From JAWKTV01 sp041398905 (GTDB taxonomy: Bacteria; Planctomycetota; Planctomycetia; Planctomycetales; Planctomycetaceae): a stretch of 64,000 nucleotides of DNA. A model generated the notes under the pieces. The model ran no database searches and was not told the DNA's origin. It saw nothing but the letters and a program-made list of their open reading frames with translations. This document shows, piece by piece, positions 1 to 9,688 of the stretch. Positions within the stretch are counted from its first letter, which is position 1, and each line of letters opens with the position of its first letter. The stretch is from the NCBI GenBank assembly GCA_041398905.1, contig JAWKTV010000007.1, forward strand, positions 1 through 64,000. The letters run 5' to 3'. A program made the position numbers and the translations under genes.

Positions 1-68
1 GCCCCCCGCTGTGCCAGCGAGAAAGCGTACCGCATCACGTCGGTCGCGGACTGAAACTGAGTCGCCAT
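1..68 (-). CDS. Partial N-terminus, possibly RibD (riboflavin biosynthesis deaminase/reductase)
   Basis: An ATG at 68 on the minus strand opens a frame that runs off the left edge after 22 codons. The peptide contains DVMRYAFSLAQRG, which resembles the first helix of RibD-type deaminases (family pattern: two or three hydrophobic residues, then ALxLAxxG, then EPNPxVG). The diagnostic EPNP and HAE motifs would lie outside the window, so the assignment rests on this short match alone. No clear Shine-Dalgarno is seen before the ATG. It could equally be the start of an unrelated protein. Confidence 0.35.
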   Translation of the reverse strand, partial: MATQFQSATDVMRYAFSLAQRG

Positions 69-198
69 GCGCTCGAGTCACCAATGTTGAGGCGGGGGCC
101 GACACGAAGGACGCTTTCATCCCGTCATGACGCACTGGATTGTAGCTGTGAGCGGCGGTGACTGGCCATTGCCGCCCCGTCTGGTTGAGACTCGACAG

Positions 199-1881
199 CT
201 AGAGGGTCACCCCCATCAGCGGTCTCAGCAGCAGGAACGTCACTGCGGTCACCAGCACAACACCGATCAAATTGAGGATCACTCCCTGACGCATCATCTC
301 CCGCATCGGGATCTGTCCCGAGCTGAACACGATGGCGTTGGGTGGCGTGGCGATGGGGAGCATGAAGGCGCAACTCGCCGAAATCGTCGCCGGAACGATC
401 ACCAGCCGCGGGTCGACGCCGAGCGACAACGACGCCGCCAGCAGGATCGGGACCAGCGTGCTGACCGTCGCGACGTTGGAAGTGAACTCCGTCAGGAAGG
501 TCATCAGCAGGCAAACGACCGCTACCAGCAGCACCGGATGCCAGCCGCGGACATGTTCGACGAACTCGCTGCCGATCCATCGCGAGAGCCCCGTGGACTC
601 GAACCCGCCGGCCAGCACCAGCCCGCCGCCGATGAGCAGCAGGATCCCCCACGGCAAGCGGTGCTGCACGGTCTCCCAATCCATCAGCCGTCCGACACGA
701 CCATCTGCCATCGTGGCGCCGGGGATCACGAACAGCAGGATCGCCATCAATAACGCGACCGTCGAGTCGTGGACGGCTGGAGATGTGCCGTAGTCGTCAA
801 CGACACCAAGCTGCTCGACGATCCACTGATGCAGCGGCGGTGCCCAGCCCGGCAGGATGCGGACGCCGCCAAACTCCAGCGGTGATCGCAGGATCCACAG
901 CAGTGCGGTGATGCCGAACACGACCAGCATCCGACGCTCCGCCGGGGATGCGGGGCCGAGTTCAGCGAGACGCTGGGCGAAGAATGCGTTGCCGATCTTG
1001 CGGGCTTCTTGCGGTTCACTCAGCCCGCGGGTCAGCACCAGCCACGCCGTCAACGTCATCAGCACCGCGAGCGGCAGAAACGTCACCAGCCAAGTGCCCA
1101 TCGAGAATCCGCCGTATTGCGCCACCAGCTCTGGCTGTTTCTCCCAAATGCCAATCATCGCGATGTTCGTGGGTGTGCCGACCGTCGTCGCGAGCCCCCC
1201 CAGCGATGCGGAGTACGCGATTCCCAGGAGCAGCGCGATGCTCAGCGTCCGCAGCCGCGCCTCTGGAAGAACGGGCGAGTTCGCCGCGGCTTCGATCCCG
1301 GGCGTCTGCCCCGCCGCCGTGTGCTCCAGCATTTCCCCCACCGCCGCAGCCAGCGCGAGAGCGATTGGAAACATCAGCATGGTCGAAGCGGTATTGCTGA
1401 TCCACATCGAAAGAAACCCGGTGGCGAGCATCATGCCCAGCACGATCTGTCGCAGGCCGCAGCCGACGAACTGGACGATCCGCAGGGCGAGCCGCCGATG
1501 CAGCCCGCACTTCTCGATGCCCAGCGCAATGATGAAACCGCCCATGTACAGGAAGACGTTCTGGTCGAAGTAGCCGCGGCTGACGACGGCCGACGACTGA
1601 ATTCCCAGCAGGGGAAATGCCGCCAGCGGAACGAGTGACGTCACCGCCATCGGGACCGCCTCGGTGAGCCACAGCACCGCCATCAGCACCGTGACCGCCG
1701 ATAGCCGCCATGCCGGAGATGACATACCGCCCGGCACAGGACACAGCAGCAGCCCGGCAAACAGCAGCAAGCCAACCCATAGCCCTGCTCGCTCAACCAG
1801 CCGGGCGGTGGAAGGAGCCTGTGTCACGGTAGGAATGTCCGAAGTGGTGCGCGCTGACAGCAGACTGCTTCCCACTCGCAC
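199..1881 (-). CDS. DASS/SLC13 family sodium-coupled anion symporter
   Basis: Integral membrane symporter of about 560 residues, the usual size for the divalent anion:Na+ symporter (DASS, SLC13) family, which imports sulfate or di/tricarboxylates with sodium. Many hydrophobic segments are visible. The family's WLTEAVP motif lies near residues 71-77 and the first SNT motif (WISNTAST) near 160-167. A related EFTSNVATVS hairpin and an ATPPNAI motif lie in the C-terminal half, as expected for the inverted-repeat fold. The frame opens with GTG, so the true start may be a little downstream. It lies 226 bp downstream of sulfite reductase on the same strand, which makes sulfate a reasonable substrate guess, but C4-dicarboxylates cannot be excluded. 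Confidence 0.88.
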   Translation of the reverse strand: MRVGSSLLSARTTSDIPTVTQAPSTARLVERAGLWVGLLLFAGLLLCPVPGGMSSPAWRLSAVTVLMAVLWLTEAVPMAVTSLVPLAAFPLLGIQSSAVVSRGYFDQNVFLYMGGFIIALGIEKCGLHRRLALRIVQFVGCGLRQIVLGMMLATGFLSMWISNTASTMLMFPIALALAAAVGEMLEHTAAGQTPGIEAAANSPVLPEARLRTLSIALLLGIAYSASLGGLATTVGTPTNIAMIGIWEKQPELVAQYGGFSMGTWLVTFLPLAVLMTLTAWLVLTRGLSEPQEARKIGNAFFAQRLAELGPASPAERRMLVVFGITALLWILRSPLEFGGVRILPGWAPPLHQWIVEQLGVVDDYGTSPAVHDSTVALLMAILLFVIPGATMADGRVGRLMDWETVQHRLPWGILLLIGGGLVLAGGFESTGLSRWIGSEFVEHVRGWHPVLLVAVVCLLMTFLTEFTSNVATVSTLVPILLAASLSLGVDPRLVIVPATISASCAFMLPIATPPNAIVFSSGQIPMREMMRQGVILNLIGVVLVTAVTFLLLRPLMGVTL

Positions 1882-2107
1882 GGCGGGCTGTCTCGCATCG
1901 CCGCTCGCACAGGGGCATCAAAGGTTGTCGTGCAAATCGTCCGGATGCTCAACTGAATGCCGGCAGGCGAGTCGCGGAACGAAGACGAGACAAATGCGCG
2001 GCATCCACGCGGCATGTGCAAAATCGTCGTCGCCACTCACCAGTCTCAACGGGCCGTCGCCTGCACGATCAGTGTGCGTCCAACGGGCATGATCGTGCCG
2101 CCGAGGT

Positions 2108-3808
2108 TTAGCCTCCACTGGCGTCAGTACCGGCGTACTGCGGGAGGGCGGCCTGACCGACGCGGTGGCAGTAGTCGCCGAACGCTTCACCGTTCACGCG
2201 GTCCCGTTTCCATTGAGCGAGCACCGGCGCGAGATGGCTGACGATCTCCTCCTGAGGCACCATGTCTTGATACAGGAATGCGATGCGGCGACCTTCGGTA
2301 TTGCCGCCGAGGTAGACGGTGTACTTCCCGCGCGCCTTACCCACGAGGCCGATGTCCGGCGTGTAAGGGCGGGCACATCCGTTGGGGCAGCCGGTCATGT
2401 GAATGCTGACGCGTTCGCCGGTCAGCCCTTGTCGATCCAGTTCCTGCTCGAACTCGCGGACGACGTCCGGCATGATCCGCTCGGCCTCCGTCACGGCGAG
2501 GCCGCAGGTTGGCAGCGCGGGGCAGGCGATCGAATACCGCCTCGTCAGGCTGATGTTCTGCGCCAGCTCGACACCGTGGGCCGTGAGGATCGACTCGATG
2601 TCGTCCCGCATCGCCTCGGTGAGATCGCACAGGATCATTCCCTGCAGCGCCGTGAGCCGCGTGTCGACCGGGTACTTGCCCAGGATCACCCGCAGGGCCG
2701 TCTTCAGCCGGAAGTCCCCTTCATCCTTGATGCGGCCGTTGTCGACATTGATGCCAAGGAACCCCTTGCCGTCCCCTTGCTCGTGCCAGCCCATGTGGTC
2801 GTCCGCGTCGGTCACGTCGGCCGCGTGCGGTGGAGCCAGCGGTGCTCCATAGTATTCCTCGACTTTGGCCTTGAACTTCTCCAGGCCCCAGTTCGCGATG
2901 AGGTACTTCATGCGGGCGATCTTGCGATCGGCCCGGTTGCCGAAGTCCCGCTGCACCTTCACGATCGCCTCAGCCACCGGAACGACTTGGTCAGGCGTGA
3001 CGAAGCACAGCCGATGGGCGACCGCCGGGAAGGTGTCCTTCCGCGCCGGGGTCATCCCCATGCTGCCGCCGGGCAGCACGTTGTAGCCGATGATCCGGTC
3101 GTTCTCGACAACCGCCAGGAAACCGAGGTCCTGGGCGTAGACATCGACGCAGTTGTCGTGCGGCAGGGCGATCCCCATCTTGAACTTGCGCGGCAGGTAG
3201 GTCTTGCCATAAATCGGCTCGTGCTCGTCGGTCACCTCGTGGACTTTCTCGCGGGTCTCGCCGTCACTCAGCCAGATTTCGTAGTAGGCCTGCGTCTGCG
3301 GTCGGAAATGGTTCGCCAGCGCGTCCGCAGTCGCCTGCATCTCGGCGTGAATTCCCTCCCGCTTGAATGGGGCGGGGCAGCACATGAAGTTACGGCAGAC
3401 GTCGCCGCAGGCGCAGATGGTCGAGAGCTTCGACTCGTTGATGCCGCGAATCGTCGCCTTCAGGTCTCCTTTGAGTACACCGTGGATCTGGAAGCCCTGG
3501 CGATCGGTGATGCGAAGGGTGCCGTTGCCGTATCGCTCGCAGATGTCCAACTCGGCCAGGAACTGCGCCGCAGTGACCTTTCCCCCCGGGATACGGCTGC
3601 GGACCATGAAGGAGTAGCTTTTTCCGCCCCCGCCGCGCTCGTCGCGGTTGTCCTGCTGGTAGGTGCCGTGAAACTTCAGGATGTCGTAGTTCTCCTGGCT
3701 GAAATTCGGAGCGTCTTCCTGGAACTGCTCCTCGATCGTGCCACGGAGATAGTTGCTGGCCTCCTTGACCCCTTCGACTTTGCTCAGCTTCACTTCTTCT
3801 TCAGCCAT
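2108..3808 (-). CDS. Siroheme/4Fe-4S sulfite (or nitrite) reductase hemoprotein
   Basis: Cytoplasmic enzyme for the six-electron reduction of sulfite to sulfide in assimilatory sulfur metabolism. The 566-residue length fits the CysI/Sir hemoprotein family. The four cluster ligands are C429 and C435 (CPALPTC) and C474 and C478 (GCPNGC), with the spacing expected for the 4Fe-4S/siroheme site. The siroheme signature TGCPNGCARP is intact. No CysJ flavoprotein is nearby, so the electron donor may be ferredoxin; ferredoxin-nitrite reductase is an alternative. The ATG at 3808 begins MAEEEVKL. The DASS symporter lies next downstream. The frame is intact throughout, unlike many neighbours. Confidence 0.9.
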   Translation of the reverse strand: MAEEEVKLSKVEGVKEASNYLRGTIEEQFQEDAPNFSQENYDILKFHGTYQQDNRDERGGGGKSYSFMVRSRIPGGKVTAAQFLAELDICERYGNGTLRITDRQGFQIHGVLKGDLKATIRGINESKLSTICACGDVCRNFMCCPAPFKREGIHAEMQATADALANHFRPQTQAYYEIWLSDGETREKVHEVTDEHEPIYGKTYLPRKFKMGIALPHDNCVDVYAQDLGFLAVVENDRIIGYNVLPGGSMGMTPARKDTFPAVAHRLCFVTPDQVVPVAEAIVKVQRDFGNRADRKIARMKYLIANWGLEKFKAKVEEYYGAPLAPPHAADVTDADDHMGWHEQGDGKGFLGINVDNGRIKDEGDFRLKTALRVILGKYPVDTRLTALQGMILCDLTEAMRDDIESILTAHGVELAQNISLTRRYSIACPALPTCGLAVTEAERIMPDVVREFEQELDRQGLTGERVSIHMTGCPNGCARPYTPDIGLVGKARGKYTVYLGGNTEGRRIAFLYQDMVPQEEIVSHLAPVLAQWKRDRVNGEAFGDYCHRVGQAALPQYAGTDASGG

Positions 3809-4108
3809 CGTTCTGCTCCAGCGGCCGCGGTCTATGGCGCGGCTGCATCCTTGGTGTTGCTGCGGTTACTGCGGTGATCGGCGGTGCCAGACAGGTCGGC
3901 CCGCCACCAGCGGCGAACTTCCTGATTGTTGGACACCGCTCATGCGTGGAAGGTTACCAGTCTGAACGGCACGAGGCATCGCCTTCCTCCTCACGCCGCG
4001 CAACTTAGCAGGATGCTGCAGGCATCACCAGATTGACGGGAGGTGAGCGACTGATTCCCGGATGGGACAGGCGATTGGACGTTCAACGGGCGGCTGACTG
4101 AGGTCCGG
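3809..4108. other. Intergenic, no gene seen
   Basis: About 300 bp between sulfite reductase and tadA. Short open frames here have no recognisable protein character. It probably carries the sulfite reductase promoter and the tadA 3' end, but no promoter or terminator hairpin can be assigned with confidence. Confidence 0.5.
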
Positions 4109-4552
4109 CTACTTCTTGCCGCGTGATCGCTGCAGCGCGAAGAACTCCTGCAGGATCCCTTTGCACTCGAACGCCAGGACTCCCCCCAGGACGGCACAGC
4201 GATGGTTGAGTCGCTCGTCGGTGGTGATCGAGTACAGCGACTCACACGCGCCCGCCTTCGGGTCGGTCGTCCCGTAGATCACCGTCGGCAAGCGGGCCTG
4301 TACGATGGCTCCGGCGCACATCGGGCAAGGTTCTAGCGTCACATACAGCGTGCAGTCCAGCAGTCGCCAACTGCCGATTGAAGCGGCCGCCTGCGTGATC
4401 GCGAGCATCTCGGCATGAGCGGTTGGATCCTGCAGCGTCTCGCGCTGGTTGTAACCTTCCCCAATTACTCTGTCGTTGTGCACGACAATGGCGCCGACGG
4501 GCACTTCCTCATCGTCAAAGGCCTGCCGAGCCAGCCGCAACGCTTGGTGCAT
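4109..4552 (-). CDS. tadA: tRNA-specific adenosine deaminase TadA
   Basis: Zinc enzyme that deaminates adenosine-34 of tRNA-Arg(ACG) to inosine. At 147 residues it has the normal length. The catalytic HAE is at 46-48 (H46 zinc ligand, E48 proton shuttle) and the PCPMC zinc motif at 75-79 (C76, C79). The ATG at 4552 is used. The same frame stays open upstream with a plausible LLHQHVRW lead-in but no good start codon, so translation may begin slightly earlier. It lies 107 bp downstream of lexA on the same strand. A related nucleobase deaminase is possible, but TadA fits the motif context and length best. Confidence 0.9.
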   Translation of the reverse strand: MHQALRLARQAFDDEEVPVGAIVVHNDRVIGEGYNQRETLQDPTAHAEMLAITQAAASIGSWRLLDCTLYVTLEPCPMCAGAIVQARLPTVIYGTTDPKAGACESLYSITTDERLNHRCAVLGGVLAFECKGILQEFFALQRSRGKK

Positions 4553-4659
4553 CCAGCGAACGTGTTGATGTAGCAGGTCGGGGGGCCGTCGATCACGGGG
4601 CGGGGACCATCGAGTCGAAAGGGGACTCCCAGCGACATCGACGTCGCCGGGAAGGGCAA

Positions 4660-5265
4660 CTAACGGTACTGCCGGATCACGCCGACGAGTACTCCGAGGA
4701 TCTCCACGTCCGTCGAGAAAATCGGCGCCATCGACGAATTCGCCGGCTGCAGACGGTAACGGTTCCGCTCCTTGAAAAACCGCTTGAGCGTCGCCTCTTC
4801 ACCATCCACCAGCGCCACCACGATATCGCCATCCTGCGCGGTCGTCTGCCGACGAATGACGGCGAAGTCGCCATCCGCGATATGGTCTTCGATCATCGAA
4901 TCGCCTCGCACCTTGAGGCAAAACTGGTCGTCGTCCTGAAACAGCCGGCCGAAGTCGATCCGCTCACGGTTCTCGACCGCCAGCACCGGCGTACCGGCGG
5001 CGATCTGGCCAGCCAGCGGCAGACTTGTTCGCTTCAACTGCGGAGCATCCGTCAACTGGATCGCCCGGCTCATCCGTTCGTCACGGATGATCATCTCCTT
5101 CTTTTCCAACGCCTTGAGATGACACATCACCCCATTGGGGGAACGGATGTCAAAATGCGCACCGATCTCGCGGACCGTCGGCCCGTAGCCTCGGTTGAGT
5201 ATCTTGTCCTTGATGAAGTCGTAGATTTCCTGCTGCCTGCGGGTCAGTTCACGACGTTCAGACAT
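4660..5265 (-). CDS. lexA: LexA repressor (SOS regulator)
   Basis: Transcriptional repressor of the SOS response, inactivated by RecA-stimulated self-cleavage. The N-terminal winged-helix domain (about residues 1-65) is followed by an S24 peptidase domain. The scissile Ala-Gly sits in QIAAGTP (A90-G91). The catalytic serine is S123 in GDSM and the lysine is K161 in ATLKRF, so autocleavage should work. Two ATG codons are adjacent. A strong AGGAGG lies 6 nt before the second (5265) and only 3 nt before the first (5268), so the second is preferred. A dyad that could be its operator lies at 5403-5423. Confidence 0.94.
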   Translation of the reverse strand: MSERRELTRRQQEIYDFIKDKILNRGYGPTVREIGAHFDIRSPNGVMCHLKALEKKEMIIRDERMSRAIQLTDAPQLKRTSLPLAGQIAAGTPVLAVENRERIDFGRLFQDDDQFCLKVRGDSMIEDHIADGDFAVIRRQTTAQDGDIVVALVDGEEATLKRFFKERNRYRLQPANSSMAPIFSTDVEILGVLVGVIRQYR

Positions 5266-5268
5266 CAT

Positions 5269-5917
5269 TCACCTCCTGGCTTGGCCTGTCACCGGCGAAC
5301 TGCGCACCCCGGAAAAGGAGCACAATACGGCCTCATGAGATCGCCGCGATCCAACCACGTCGACCACCACGAGACCACGAAACGGTCCCGCTGCCTTGTA
5401 GTGTACAGGCGACCAATCTGTTCTAATATACCGGTGCTGCGAATGCAAGCTGGAACGAGCAATGCAATCGCGATCCAAGGCCATTACGGGCAGCGACGTT
5501 CGATGTCTCACCGTGTCGAAGTCGGCTTCCACTCGACGTGACTTCCGCCGACGCCAACGAAGTCGCGCAGTGTGGCTGCCGTCAACAGAAAGCTCATCGG
5601 GCCACAGGACGCTCGGCAGCTTCCCGCGCAGGGAGTGACGAGGTTCCCCGGATTTCCGATCTGGGTTATTGACATTTGCCCGCAGGTGGGCAAGCATAAG
5701 ACAGACACGCCTTGAGTCCCTTTGACGTCCCGTCATTTCCGGGCCTCACCAAGCACTGTCCCGCGACTCCGAACAGGGGGCGGACAGACACTTCCGAATG
5801 GCCTCCGGCCACCATCTCTCGTCAGTTCATCCCGACCCGAAATATCTCCGTCAGTTTGTCGCCGTCGTCCACGAGGGGTGACGCACGTTTTCCCTTCCGC
5901 CCAACCCCGGTTCCATC
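5269..5917. other. Divergent intergenic region between lexA and coaE
   Basis: About 650 bp without a convincing gene. Open frames on both strands give low-complexity Arg/Ser-rich peptides with no family likeness. It should hold the lexA and coaE promoters. The only structured element noted is the dyad at 5403-5423. Confidence 0.6.
5403..5423. promoter_or_regulatory. Candidate LexA operator dyad
   Basis: Inverted repeat GTACAG-N9-CTGTTC, matching at five of six positions, about 140 bp upstream of lexA. A TATATT-like box lies just upstream on the minus strand (5425-5430). The half-site resembles pieces of known SOS boxes, but the spacing matches neither the Proteobacterial CTGT-N8-ACAG nor the Gram-positive GAAC-N4-GTTC operator. 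The assignment is inference from position and symmetry. Confidence 0.3.
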
Positions 5918-6628
5918 GTGACCACGATGGTCGAACAGCGATCAGCGATTCCAGTCATCGGCTTCACTGGTGGAGTCGGCGCCGGAAAGTCTGCGCTGGC
6001 CGCGTGGCTCGGAGCGCGGCTGGAGTTGCGTGTGCTCGATGCGGACGAGGCCGGGCATCGCGCGTTGCGAGAACCTGCGATCCGCCACGAACTCGTCGCG
6101 CACTTCGGACCGGAGATCCTGGAAGAACGCGGAGAGATCGCTCGTCCTCGCCTGGCCCGGCTCGTCTTCGGCGACAGCCCTGAACACCAGCGGGCGCGCC
6201 AGCAACTGGAGTCCATCGTCCACCCGGCGATTCGCCGGCGACTGCACGAGCAGCTTGCGGAGATTCAACGTCTGGGCGAAGCCGAACTCGTCATCCTCGA
6301 CGCGGCGGTGATGCTTGAGAGCGGCTGGAGCGAATTGTGCGATCTGATCGTGTTTGTCGAGACCACCTTTGAAGTACGAAGTGAGCGGGTCGCCGCGACG
6401 AGAGGCTGGAGCGAAGACGAACTCCGCCGCCGCGAAGCGAGTCAGTGGCCGCTCGATCGCAAGCGGGCCGCGTCCGACGCGGTTGTTGACAACTCCGCGT
6501 CACTGGCGGACGCCTGTGACGAATTGTGCGCATCCTCTGTTCCCGTTTTCCACAACTGGCCACCACGCCTCGACAGCCGGTCGTGGCGTCGCAATGAGGT
6601 GCTGGCTCACGACCAGTCGGGGCACTGA
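5918..6628 (+). CDS. coaE: Dephospho-CoA kinase
   Basis: Catalyses the last step of coenzyme A synthesis, ATP-dependent phosphorylation of the 3'-OH of dephospho-CoA. The P-loop GGVGAGKS is at residues 18-25, followed by a DADE substrate/metal motif (about 42-45) and HPAIRRRL in the lid region, all typical of CoaE. At 236 residues it is slightly longer than usual because of a 25-residue C-terminal tail with no obvious motif. GTG at 5918 or ATG at 5927 could start translation, and neither has a clear Shine-Dalgarno. rho follows about 150 bp downstream on the same strand. Confidence 0.9.
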   Translation: MTTMVEQRSAIPVIGFTGGVGAGKSALAAWLGARLELRVLDADEAGHRALREPAIRHELVAHFGPEILEERGEIARPRLARLVFGDSPEHQRARQQLESIVHPAIRRRLHEQLAEIQRLGEAELVILDAAVMLESGWSELCDLIVFVETTFEVRSERVAATRGWSEDELRRREASQWPLDRKRAASDAVVDNSASLADACDELCASSVPVFHNWPPRLDSRSWRRNEVLAHDQSGH

Positions 6629-6775
6629 CAATGATGACTGTTCCCCGACCACCGACGATGAATCACTGACGACCGCCTCCCGCGAAGCTTCGACATCCGC
6701 CGCTTCGCAGCCTTTCCCCCCAAGTCTCCACTTCACCTCCTCTTCTCCACGGCCGATCGGCACATGAGGACAACA

Positions 6776-8180
6776 ATGGCCAAGTCTCCCCGCCCCTCAC
6801 GGCCACGTTCGACCGCTGAGGAGATTCCGGAGAATGAACTGCCCGATCCTGACGCCATCGAGGCGGAAGAGGAGGCGGGCTACTTCGTGGCCGACGCTCG
6901 CTACGAGCAGGTCAAGCAGGGCGACATTCACATCGCCGCGCTGCAGCGAATGACGATGAAGGAGCTGCTCGAACTCGCCCGCAAGGAAAAGATCAGCGAG
7001 TACATGGGCCTGAAGAAGCAGGACCTCATCTTCCGCATCCTCAAAGAGCGGACCAAGATGAACGGCCTGATGTTCGGGGAGGGCACGCTCGAAATCCTGC
7101 CCGATGGTTTCGGTTTCCTTCGCAGCCCGGACTATCACTACCTTCCCTGTCCCGACGACATCTACGTCTCGCCGAGCCAGATTCGACGCTTCGGTCTGCG
7201 CAAGGGGCAAACCGTCGCCGGGCAGATTCGCCCCCCGAAGGAGAACGAACGCTACTTCGCCCTGCTGCGCGTCGAAGCGATCAACGAAGAAGACCCGAAC
7301 CTGTTGACCGAGAAGGTCCCGTTCGACGACCTCACTCCGCTGCACCCGAAAGACAAGATCGTCCTGTCGACCGCGCCCGGCGAGTTGAGCACCCGCGTCG
7401 TCGATATCGTCGCGCCGATCGGCTTCGGTCAGCGCGGCCTCATCGTCTCGCCCCCCCGGGCCGGCAAGACGGTGCTGCTGCAACGCATGGCCAAAGCCGT
7501 CATCGAGAACTACCCCAGGCGTACGTCATCGTGCTGCTCATCGACGAACGCCCCGAGGAAGTGACTGACATGGAGCGTCAGGTCAAGGGCGAGAACTGCG
7601 AGGTCATTTCCAGCACGTTCGACGAAGCTCCGACCCGGCACATCCAGGTTTCCGAAATGGTCATCGAGAAGGCCAAGCGGATGGTCGAGTATGGCCGCGA
7701 TGTTGTGATCTTCCTCGACTCCATCACCCGCCTCGCCCGCGCCTACAACGCAGAGTGCCCCAATAGCGGCAAGATCTCACCGGCGGTCTCGATGCCAACG
7801 CTGCAGAACCCGAAGCGGTTTTTCGGCACCGCCCGTGCCATTGAAGAGGGGGCAGCCTGACGATCATCGCCACCGCCCTCGTCGACACCGGATCGAAGAT
7901 GGACGACGTCATCTTTGAAGAGTTCAAAGGGACCGGCAACACCGAGTTGCACCTGGACCGCCGCATGGTCGAGAAACGAGTCTGGCCGGCGATCGACGTC
8001 AACAAGTCCGGTACGCGACGCGAGGAACTTCTCATGCACGAGGACGAACTGCAGCGGGTCTGGCTGCTCCGCCGGGTGCTGAACGACATGAACCCTGTCG
8101 AGGCGATGGAACTGCTGACCAATCGCATGAAGCGGTGCAAGACGAACGAGGAGTTCCTGATGACGATGAATCTGACCTGA
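6776..8180 (+). CDS. rho: Transcription termination factor Rho (frameshifted in this sequence)
   Basis: Hexameric RNA helicase that terminates transcription. An N-terminal Rho-type helix domain is followed by the cold-shock-like RNA-binding domain (LEILPDGFGFLRS) and the ATPase domain with P-loop SPPRAGKT. GAGG lies 6 nt before ATG 6776, which is preferred over ATG 6764. The frame is broken after the P-loop at a four-C run (7513-7516), where one C seems lost. It is broken again at a five-G run (7848-7852) before LTIIATALVDTGS. Codons 7777-7800 also read wrongly where the GG(V/L)DANAL motif should be, a local out-of-frame patch with a net loss of three bases. An essential-type gene with three or more indels argues for sequence error. 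Confidence 0.9.
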
Positions 8181-8245
8181 TCGCCGCAACATCCGCGCGG
8201 TGCATTCGTCCGCGCTTCGCGATCGGGACGCCCGCCGAGTGATCC

Positions 8246-9646
8246 TCAGCACTCGCTCACATTCACCGCCAGTCCCCCTTGGGACGTTTCCTTGTACTGC
8301 GAACGCATGTCCGCGCCGGTCCGCTTCATGACGCGAATGACCCGGTCGAGCGAGACATGGTGCCGGCCGTCGCCCCGGAGCGCCAGCCGGCTCGCGTTGA
8401 TCGCCTTCACCGCGCCCATCGCATTCCGTTCGATGCACGGAATCTGCACCAGCCCCCCAATCGGGTCGCAGGTCAAACCGAGGTTGTGCTCCATGCCGAT
8501 CTCCGCCGCCTGCTCCACTTGCCGTGGCGTGCCCCCCAGCACTTCCGTCAATGCCCCCGCCGCCATCGAGCAGGCCACACCCACCTCTCCCTGACATCCG
8601 ACCTCCGCGCCGGAGATCGACGCATTTCGCTTGTACAGCGAACCGATGAGTGCCGCCGTCAGCAGGAAGTCGGGTACGCGCGATTCGGCCCCGTCCATGC
8701 AGAACTGCACTAGGTATTTGATGACCGCGGGCACGATGCCCGCCGCGCCATTGGTGGGGGCGGTCACAACGCGTCCGCCCCCCGCGTTCTCTTCGTTGAC
8801 CGCGATGGCGAACAGGTCGACCCAGTCCAGCACCTGCAGCGGATCGTGATCGCCAGCCACTGATCTTCGCAGCAGTGATTGAAACAGCTCCGGGGCACGA
8901 CGACGCACGTGCAAGCCGCCCGGCAGTTCCCCACTCGCCTCACATCCCCGCTGAATGCAGTCATCCATCGTGCGCCAGATCCGGCGCAGCCCCGCGTCGA
9001 GATCGCTCGGCGACCTGAGCGCCATCTCATTCGCGCGGGCCAACTCGCTGAATGACATCCCCTGCCGTTCAGACATCGCGAGCAACTCACGGGCGCTCTC
9101 GAACGGATAGGGGACATCGGCCACTGTCTCCGTCGCGGCTCCGCGCTCCGCTCCTTCACGAACGACGAAGCCGCCGCCGACCGAGTAGTACGTCGCCTCC
9201 AGCACCGCCGCCGAACTCTCACGATCCGCAAACGCGCTGAACCGCAGGCCGTTGGGATGTCCAGGCAGAAACTCGTCGCGGTGAAACAACAGGTCGTCGG
9301 CTTCGACGTACCGCAACAATCGATCACCGCCAAGCCGCAACGCTTCGTCGGCCCGGAGCTTCGCCACGCGTCCCGAGATGGCCGCGGTGTTCACTCGGTC
9401 CGGTGTTTCACCCTCCAGACCCATCAGCACCGCGGTGTCGGTCCCGTGACCGATACCGGTCAATGCGAGCGATCCATACAGGTCCACCCGCACCCGTTGC
9501 ACCTGGTTCCACAGCCCCGCGGCTCGCAGCTCCGCGAGGAACGACTCCGCGGCCCGCATCGGCCCCACCGAGTGCGAACTCGACGGACCGATGCCGATCT
9601 TGAACAGATCGAAGACTCCACAATACGGCGGCACAGCCACCTCCAT
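8246..9646 (-). CDS. L-serine ammonia-lyase (L-serine dehydratase), single-chain
   Basis: Iron-sulfur enzyme that converts L-serine to pyruvate and ammonia. At 466 residues it has the fused beta-alpha architecture of SdaA. The N-terminal SSSHSVGPMRA motif is at about residues 22-32. The C-terminal half has SGAEVGCQGEVG, EHNLGLTCDPIGGLVQIPCIERN and a terminal NVSEC, which supply the cysteines expected for the 4Fe-4S cluster and its C-terminal capping cysteine. The frame is intact. The DapA-like lyase lies upstream on the same strand with a gap of about 40 bp, so the two may be co-transcribed. Confidence 0.92.
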   Translation of the reverse strand: MEVAVPPYCGVFDLFKIGIGPSSSHSVGPMRAAESFLAELRAAGLWNQVQRVRVDLYGSLALTGIGHGTDTAVLMGLEGETPDRVNTAAISGRVAKLRADEALRLGGDRLLRYVEADDLLFHRDEFLPGHPNGLRFSAFADRESSAAVLEATYYSVGGGFVVREGAERGAATETVADVPYPFESARELLAMSERQGMSFSELARANEMALRSPSDLDAGLRRIWRTMDDCIQRGCEASGELPGGLHVRRRAPELFQSLLRRSVAGDHDPLQVLDWVDLFAIAVNEENAGGGRVVTAPTNGAAGIVPAVIKYLVQFCMDGAESRVPDFLLTAALIGSLYKRNASISGAEVGCQGEVGVACSMAAGALTEVLGGTPRQVEQAAEIGMEHNLGLTCDPIGGLVQIPCIERNAMGAVKAINASRLALRGDGRHHVSLDRVIRVMKRTGADMRSQYKETSQGGLAVNVSEC

Positions 9647-9688
9647 TGGTCCCTGTTGGTGACCACGCGAAGGCGGTCGAAAACATCG

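Noticed and set aside
2165..3877. Plus-strand 570-codon frame over sulfite reductase
   Set aside because: It mirrors the siroheme enzyme, whose four cluster cysteines are intact. The product shows typical shadow composition.
5269..5736. Minus-strand 155-codon frame upstream of lexA
   Set aside because: Low-complexity Arg/Ser/Val sequence, no motif, and it would cover the lexA promoter and Shine-Dalgarno.
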